Positions 58,798 to 64,000 of a stretch of DNA of 64,000 nucleotides are shown piece by piece. Position numbers and translations under genes: made by a program. The notes beneath the pieces are model-generated. The model saw nothing but the letters and a program-made list of their open reading frames with translations. It did not search any database and was not told where the DNA came from. Numbering within the stretch: the stretch's first letter is position 1; every line of letters begins with the position of its first letter. The DNA is from Plecoglossus altivelis (taxonomy: Eukaryota; Chordata; Actinopteri; Osmeriformes; Plecoglossidae): the NCBI GenBank assembly GCA_036571765.1, contig BROE01000018.1, positions 12,378,743 to 12,442,742 on the forward strand. The letters are read 5' to 3'.

Positions 58798-60480
58798 TGC
58801 AAGGTAAATCTGTTGACAGCCACTTACATACACCCCTTTGCCATCAGGAACCAATTGTTGTTCAGGGTCCTCAAACGGTGAGGACATTGCCGAACAATTG
58901 TTGGTCCATAACGACAGCGCTGCACCTGGTTCACACACATTTGGGGCCCTTCTTGTATATGAGAAAACAAAAGACAGAATACTCAAAAGGTTTTTATAGG
59001 CCAGGAATTGTAAAAACTATGCAGGAGTTTTTCAGGTTCAATCCCAAAGGCCGAAACATTTCCCCAAGTCACACTTTCAAAGTCCAGAATGGACCTGGTG
59101 GTCCACTGGTACCACTAGTAAAATCATCAAAAGGCGTTCAGTATTTACTGGTTATAGTAGATTATGCCATCCGGTATCCAGAGGCTATACGACCAAGAAA
59201 CATGGCATCTAAACTCAATGCAATGTAATTGTTTATTTTTTCAGCAGAGTGGGCATTGCAGGGAAGATCCTAAGGGACCAGGGAACCTCCTTTATGTCCA
59301 AGGTGATAAGAGATGTGTAGGGTTTTTTATCAATGTGATGGTCTTGAAGACACAGATGACACAACGACAAACTCAGAGATCCCTTTCCGAGTTTAATAAA
59401 TACGACCGGTCGGGAAGAGGTACAGGGTACAGTCTTCAAAGTATAAAGTCCACATACATGAGTTTATATAGTTTTCAGAGACAAAGAACAGTTATTAAGC
59501 CTATAGGACTCTTAGACAGTATAGAGTAATGGCCTTATGGGATCAAGGCCATTTTACCAACACAAGGACCTGTCAGACAACTATAACTCCTTTTGAGTGT
59601 TTTCTGTAAATTAAGGGTCCCAAGAGAAGGTCCAAGCATAGGTCAACGATATCTTAACATGCCTAACATATGGAATCTCTTGAACTTTCAACCAGTACCC
59701 ATCAGATGCATGGTGCCTACTAAAGGTGAAGCAAGTACAGACTTCCATCTACCATCCACAAACCGACGGGCATGTGGAACGTTTCAACAAAACCTTAAAG
59801 TATGCTGAAGGTCGTGGAAAAGGAAGGCCAGGGCGGGGATCAACAATTTCTCTACTTAATGTTTGTGGTAAGAGAGGTTCCCAGTGCCTCCATGGATTTC
59901 TGGCCTTTTGAGTTGTATGCTCACCACCTTAAGGGATTCTTAGATTTAGCAAAGAAGGCCTGCGTAGAGCATAGGCTTACATAGGAGCCTCATTGAGCAC
60001 GTTGAGGGTATGCAGGACAGGTCAGCAGCATAGGGCCTTAAACTCAAGGGCACAATCCAGTGAGTTTCAGCCAGGAAGTAAGGGTACTGATATTGATTAT
60101 TGGCCTTCTGGCAAAGATCTTATGAGTGGCTGCAAAAGGTAGAATCAGTCAACTACAAAGTCAGCCAGCCAGGGCAAAAAACACCAACCCATATATATCA
60201 TGTCAAGCTATTAGAGAAATGGCACAACCATAAAGACTTGTTTAGCTTCCCTACCCCTAGACCCCTAAGCCACCTGGGCCTCTGGCCCAGCTGAGGGGGA
60301 AGTAGTGTGACAAATGGTCTTAGGTAACCTTTGAGGGACACTGTGTCCAGCACATAGAGGCAAAGCCGAGATCTACTGAGCTCCAGTTCTACAGATCACT
60401 TCACCTGTGGAGAGGACTGATCCTACACACCTGTATCAATTTTTAGAATTAGCTGGATCCCATCTAATGGCACGGGATTC
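58798..60480 (+). mobile_element. Ty3/gypsy remnant B, integrase part and 3' end
   Basis: Integrase pieces: VQYLLVIVDYAIRYPEAIRP (about 59130-59200), RVGIAGKILRDQG in another frame near 59245, and YHPQTDGHVERFNKTLKYAE near 59740. The segment 59325-59640 does not fit integrase and is probably an insertion. The downstream chromatin-reader-like tail HIYHVKLLEKWHNHKD is near 60190. Dead. Confidence 0.65.
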
Positions 60481-60833
60481 TGCTTAGAGAGAGGAGATAT
60501 GTCAGAGTGGAGGAGGTTGTGGACTGTTTTGTCCATTCCACTAAGTTTGGTTCCCTTAAGAGGTCACCGTTTTTTGAACTGTGTAAACTTTTTTTCTCTT
60601 GCCATGGGTTCTGGGAAAAAGCACTGTTCTGTGAAACTTTGGAAAATACATAAAGCAAAACCAGCATCTCTGTGATCTGTTTGAATATTTTTAAATATTT
60701 CAATAATGTGTCAGATAGAGTGTGCACCTCAGTTTACAGACAAACATCATTATAAATCTACCCAGGCTCAAAACATTCAAGAACAGATGTGACAGTTCAA
60801 CCCAATGTAAGCTACTCATGAGAAATCAAAATT
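60481..60833. other. sgf29 3' flank
   Basis: No feature beyond AT-rich sequence. Confidence 0.4.
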
Positions 60834-60839
60834 TTTATT
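60834..60839 (-). promoter_or_regulatory. sgf29: sgf29 polyadenylation signal
   Basis: AATAAA on the minus strand, 235 bases past the stop codon; the first canonical signal downstream. Confidence 0.7.
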
Positions 60840-61073
60840 TTATGGTTTGTCACAGTATCCTCCATGGTTTCCTTTAATATCCCTCAAAGTCTGTACATAT
60901 TGAAGAACAGAAAGCTTTCCAAAACCTCTTCCCAAAAATGGCTGAATGAATATGTGGAATACCCCACAATGTTTTGATGGAAAGAGTAATCATTCAGGAG
61001 AAATGCTTTCATATGCCTCATCAAAGTCTCGTGCATTAGAGATTCCCCCCCCTCCATTTCTCATTTTTTCAAA

Positions 61074-61190
61074 TTACTTCTTCTTGTTCTCTTTGCAGGC
61101 CACCACATAGCGCTGGGCCACATTCAGGGGAGGGGAGTATCCGTCTGCATAGGACGTGTCCTCAAACAAGACAGAGTAATCGTCCTGGGG
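61074..61190 (-). CDS. sgf29: sgf29 terminal exon
   Basis: After ttgttccag. Reads PQDDYSVLFEDTSYADGYSP, then LNVAQRYVVACKENKKK and TAA. Confidence 0.97.
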   Translation of the reverse strand, partial: PQDDYSVLFEDTSYADGYSPPLNVAQRYVVACKENKKK

Positions 61191-62801
61191 CTGGAACAAA
61201 AGGTTCAGAGGTTAAGAGGTTAGAATGACTGATTCATGTTTAAAATACATTCAAAGTCTATGCCTATGGTTTTACATTAAAGACTACATATTTTGAAATG
61301 TCTGACAAACTAAATTCTAATTTCTAACGTAAATAATAGTATTATTCAAATCACACATCACATTTTTCATTGAAAGCCTTGTTTAAAGTGCATAACAAAC
61401 ATTAATATGTCAAATATGATTTCTTAAATGTGCACCCAAGGAAATTGAGGTAACAAAAGTTAATAAGTTTAACAGACAGCGTAATATGTTTAGACAGTAG
61501 AAAACAGTAGAAAAATCATTTCGGAACTGACATTCAGGATGATTAGACTGCAAGATGTGTTCTCAAGTTTGACATTATGTAATGTTAAGTGGTTTTTTAC
61601 ACAACTTACAAAATACCAAAACATCTTAAAAGTGCTTCTGGTTGTTTGGTTTCAATCCAAGGCTAGATTGTCAAAAAATCTACGTCATTTGTGAGTTGTG
61701 AAAGAAACCACTGATATATGTCAAACTTGAGAACACGCAGTCTTTTCATGCCAAGTCTTTTGTTTTTTTTTGGTCAAAACATTAACGCAACTGTACTGGA
61801 TCTAATGGGTTGAATTGGGTAAGATAAACCAAAACTAACCAAATCAGTTACGTAATCTTGTGTCGGACGCCTCCTGACACCTAAATATTTGGGGGCAATA
61901 TTTTTTTTGACAAATTGTTTTTTTTACAGCCCTATTACAGACAAAATATATGTTATAGTCCACCCCCCCCCCCCCCCCCCACCCCCCTACAGTGACTCAC
62001 CCTGTGCGGGGGTGTGTGGATCAGTGCTCGGTAGAAGCAGGTGGTCTGGGGATAGAGGGCAAGCACCAGCTGGTCTTTGCCGAACAGGGCTTCCGGGTCT
62101 GTCTCTGGGTTTGCCTTCCACTGGGGCAAAGGAATGATGCGCCGCCTACTCAAAGTGTGCCTCCTGGCTCAGTGAAAACACACACAAAAGGTGAAAGGGA
62201 GATAATGTAAACAGAGACAGACAAAAGAATTAAAGTTTAGAAAAGGAGAATTCAAAGGAGAAAACGAAAGGAAGCAGACAAAAAACAATGGAAAAAAGAG
62301 TGGAAGGAGGAGAACACAGGGGAAAAGGTTTATTGAAAAGTCATTGTTTACCATGAAAAGTTGTGGGGGAAAGGCATACTACTAAATCTAATAGAAAGGA
62401 CACTCACTCTTTCCCCTCTTCATCAATATCATCAACTTCATACCTTAAAGAGATGGCAGAACACAAATTACAACACATACAAGGCTACTCAGATTTGACC
62501 TCGCACTCCAGTTTTTGCTGATTCTGATGTCCTTTCTCAAAACAAAAACTATTAATTAGCAGGTAAAGTACCATTGTCAGTAATCTACTGTCACTGAGAT
62601 GTATAGAACATACTGGGTGTGATTAAAATTGTCAGGAAATTGGCTGAAAATTACTTATTGGTGGAGTGACTGTAGCTGACCACTTCAGCCAGGATCCATT
62701 GTTCGTCTCCATCAACAGCCTTGACCCTTGCTGCCACCTTGTCCCCTTGCTTCGCCACATAGTCACTGCTAGCTGGGATGGCCCCGCACAGAGGAGGGGG
62801 G
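61074..62801 (-). CDS. sgf29: SGF29 (CCDC101), SAGA complex tandem-Tudor subunit, 5'-partial
   Basis: Four exons: 62801-62655, 62443-62408, 62163-62001, 61190-61074. They give the last ~154 residues in one frame. This is the tandem-Tudor domain, which binds H3K4me2/3 and tethers SAGA to active promoters in the nucleus. Motifs: CGAIPASSDYVAKQGDKVAA, VDGDEQWILAEVVSYSHSTN, YEVDDIDEEGKE, RRRIIPLPQWKANPETDPEA, LVLALYPQTTCFYRALIHTP, YSVLFEDTSYADGYSPPLNV and end CKENKKK. The cage aromatics known for the human protein appear conserved (Tyr in LALYPQ, Tyr in CFYRAL, Phe in VLFEDT). Near identity with human implies strong constraint. The N-terminal coiled-coil exons lie beyond 64000. Confidence 0.97.
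61191..62000 (-). other. sgf29 last intron
   Basis: No exon. Contains a C18-A-C6 tract (plus strand) at 61963-61987 close to the donor. Confidence 0.6.
61963..61987 (-). repeat. G-run in sgf29 intron
   Basis: On the sense (minus) strand G6-T-G18, at about +14 to +38 from the splice donor. Confidence 0.9.
62001..62163 (-). CDS. sgf29: sgf29 exon, second Tudor
   Basis: After gagccag, donor gtgagt. Reads RHTLSRRRIIPLPQWKANPE and LVLALYPQTTCFYRALIHTP. Confidence 0.97.
62408..62443 (-). CDS. sgf29: sgf29 36-nt mini-exon
   Basis: Only 36 bases after tctttaag, donor gtgagt. Encodes YEVDDIDEEGK plus split codons on both sides; the acidic residues help bind the H3 N terminus. Confidence 0.94.
62655..62801 (-). 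CDS. sgf29: sgf29 exon, first Tudor
   Basis: After ctcccctag, donor gtaatt. Enters in phase 2, reads PPLCGAIPASSDYVAKQGDK and QWILAEVVSYSHSTN. Confidence 0.96.
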
Positions 62802-62954
62802 CTAGGGGAGATGGAAGAAATAGGGTAAAGGAGAAGAACGTAAAAGTGGTAGAAAGATAAGGAAAGAACGTGAAATAAGGAAAAAGGTTTGAAAAAAAAT
62901 TGAAGACGCGTGGATCCTCATAAAGTAGGGGTTCAAACCAATTATACTTGTCAT

Positions 62955-63420
62955 AGTTGAATAATGACAGTTCGAGGGATAAATTGATGTACAGTTAATT
63001 TCACAGACCATTGACACCTCTGTGCGATGTAAATCTCTCATATCGAAACTCCTGCTGTAAAACATCTTTTCAGGCTCCAGTCTGTACCCTTGTCTTGCCC
63101 CAGCATTTGTATTCAGACCAGCCCACGGTCTTCTGGTTCAGGAACATACATGCAATTTGCGTAAATCTCAGACGCTAGCTGCACACTGCACTGTTTACGT
63201 CCACGGGAGTAACCAACAAGAACGTTTTTAATTGTTTAAAGAATATTGAAAATGGACCGCCGTTGTAAATGCAGTGTTCCAGGCTGTACAGCCAATTATG
63301 ATACTTTCCATAATTGTCATAAGGAAACAAACACTTTAACAAGCATGGCAGATGTCTGCCTATGAGAAGATCCCAGTGAAGTCCAGCACTAAATGATTAA
63401 GTTGAAGCATTTCACAGAGG
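62955..63420 (+). repeat. unnamed dispersed repeat, copy B
   Basis: Partner of 24240-24770, same orientation. Shares cacctctgtgcgatgtaaat, tgtattcagaccagccca, aacgtttttaattgtttaaa, gaatattgaaaatggaccgc. The ATG-led peptide reads MDRRCKCSVPGCTANYDTFH. It lies in the upstream intron of sgf29, antisense to it. Confidence 0.65.
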
Positions 63421-63642
63421 ACAGTTTTGAAAACTTGGGACCATTGAAAAACAGGATTTATTATGAAGCTGTTAATGGAAAAAGAGGTGCTGTTCTACTG
63501 TGTGCTAATCTCAATTGCAAATGTATGATTTTGTCACTAACAATCAACGTTAATGTGTTTCAGTGTTATTGACAATTTTTTATCTCTGTGAATTCTGCAT
63601 CAAAAAGGTTGAGGACAGCCTTTGAGACAGAAAGCTTTTGAT

Positions 63643-63655
63643 CCAAGATGGCGGC
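63643..63655 (+). promoter_or_regulatory. YY1-type motif in LINE 5' UTR
   Basis: ccaagatggcggc matches the YY1 consensus AANATGGCGGC, about 18 bases before the LINE start codon. Human L1 carries a YY1 site at the same relative place. Confidence 0.55.
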
Positions 63656-63672
63656 GCGAAGACTTTGCTTTT

Positions 63673-64000
63673 ATGTCGTTTAATGTCGTCTGTTCGTCTC
63701 CAAACAGTGCTAATTCAACGCTGATTCATCGGGAGTTCACTCCCAGATACATCTATGATCGTCAAAGCCTTTTAGACATCGAAAAAACATACAAACACAA
63801 ACTCCCGCCGGCGGCTAGCGAGAAACTACGAGGCCTTTGTTTACTGGTAGAGCCGAACCTCGAGACCGCGGCCTCGCCTACTGATGCTACCCGTCCAAGG
63901 CGGCGTCGCAAGCGGTGCGAGAGAGGACAAAAGCGCGGTAAGCGCGGATGTATACGAGCTAGGTTGAGGGCTTACCCCACAAGACCGGCTCTTCCATCAC
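63673..64000 (+). CDS. LINE polyprotein N terminus, 3'-partial
   Basis: 109 codons from ATG without stop, open to the window edge. Reads MSFNVVCSSPNSANSTLIHR, FTPRYIYDRQSLLDIEKTYK, then a basic stretch RPRRRRKRCERGQKRGKRG and ARLRAYPTRPALPS. This is the N-terminal region before the endonuclease domain in common fish LINEs; exact clade not assigned. The absence of any break suggests a recent insertion, but most of the element is outside the window. Confidence 0.72.
   Translation, partial: MSFNVVCSSPNSANSTLIHREFTPRYIYDRQSLLDIEKTYKHKLPPAASEKLRGLCLLVEPNLETAASPTDATRPRRRRKRCERGQKRGKRGCIRARLRAYPTRPALPS

Larger units (their letters stand above)
63640..64000 (+). mobile_element. LINE 5' end, runs off the window
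   Basis: Starts about 63640 with a 5' UTR containing ccaagatggcggcgcg, then an open frame. Position and base composition change sharply from AT-rich intron to GC-rich at this point. In the sgf29 upstream intron, antisense. Confidence 0.75.

Overview
The window is vertebrate genomic DNA, almost certainly from a teleost fish. Genes are split by introns. The repeats are those that fill fish genomes: hAT, Tc1 and Harbinger-like DNA transposons, fish-type LINEs, tRNA-headed SINEs and Ty3/gypsy remnants. No prokaryotic, CRISPR or defence locus is present.

Three host genes can be supported by joining exons by eye. (1) Positions 987-16752, plus strand: the last twelve coding exons of major vault protein (mvp), about 672 codons, running from the middle of the vault repeats through shoulder and cap-helix to the C terminus. 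The 5' exons lie left of the window. (2) Positions 42423-35917, minus strand: a complete eight-exon gene for a secreted 350-residue protein of the C16orf89/DUF4735 family. (3) Positions 62801-61074, minus strand: the last four coding exons of sgf29 (ccdc101), the tandem-Tudor H3K4me3 reader of the SAGA complex. Its N-terminal exons lie right of the window.

The rest is introns and repeat-rich intergenic DNA. mvp introns hold a hAT MITE with target duplication (5813-6002), a decayed transposase (about 8870-10640) and a SINE with a perfect 12-bp target duplication (15159-15580). From 17 to 35 kb there is no recognisable host gene. That stretch holds a hAT nested inside another hAT (21350-24235), a 30-bp minisatellite inside the inner transposase, two facing arrays of about 165-bp repeats (24868-25460 and 26430-26770), LINE 3' ends and a Harbinger-like element (34292-35777). 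From 39.8 to 60.3 kb lies a nest of dead elements: two copies of one LINE family in opposite orientation, Rex1-like LINE pieces, a gypsy element with primer-binding site, a BED-finger hAT transposon, a 500-bp CA array, a Tc1 end containing a SINE containing a LINE tail, and a second gypsy integrase remnant. A fresh-looking LINE 5' end with an open ORF and a YY1-type motif runs off the right edge (63640-64000).

The host genes have no obvious joint function. The most noteworthy points are the GC-AG intron of mvp with an identical GC-donor motif on its stop codon, the G-run directly after an sgf29 splice donor, the facing tandem arrays, and dispersed repeat pairs I cannot name. All calls rest on reading the sequence; no search was run.
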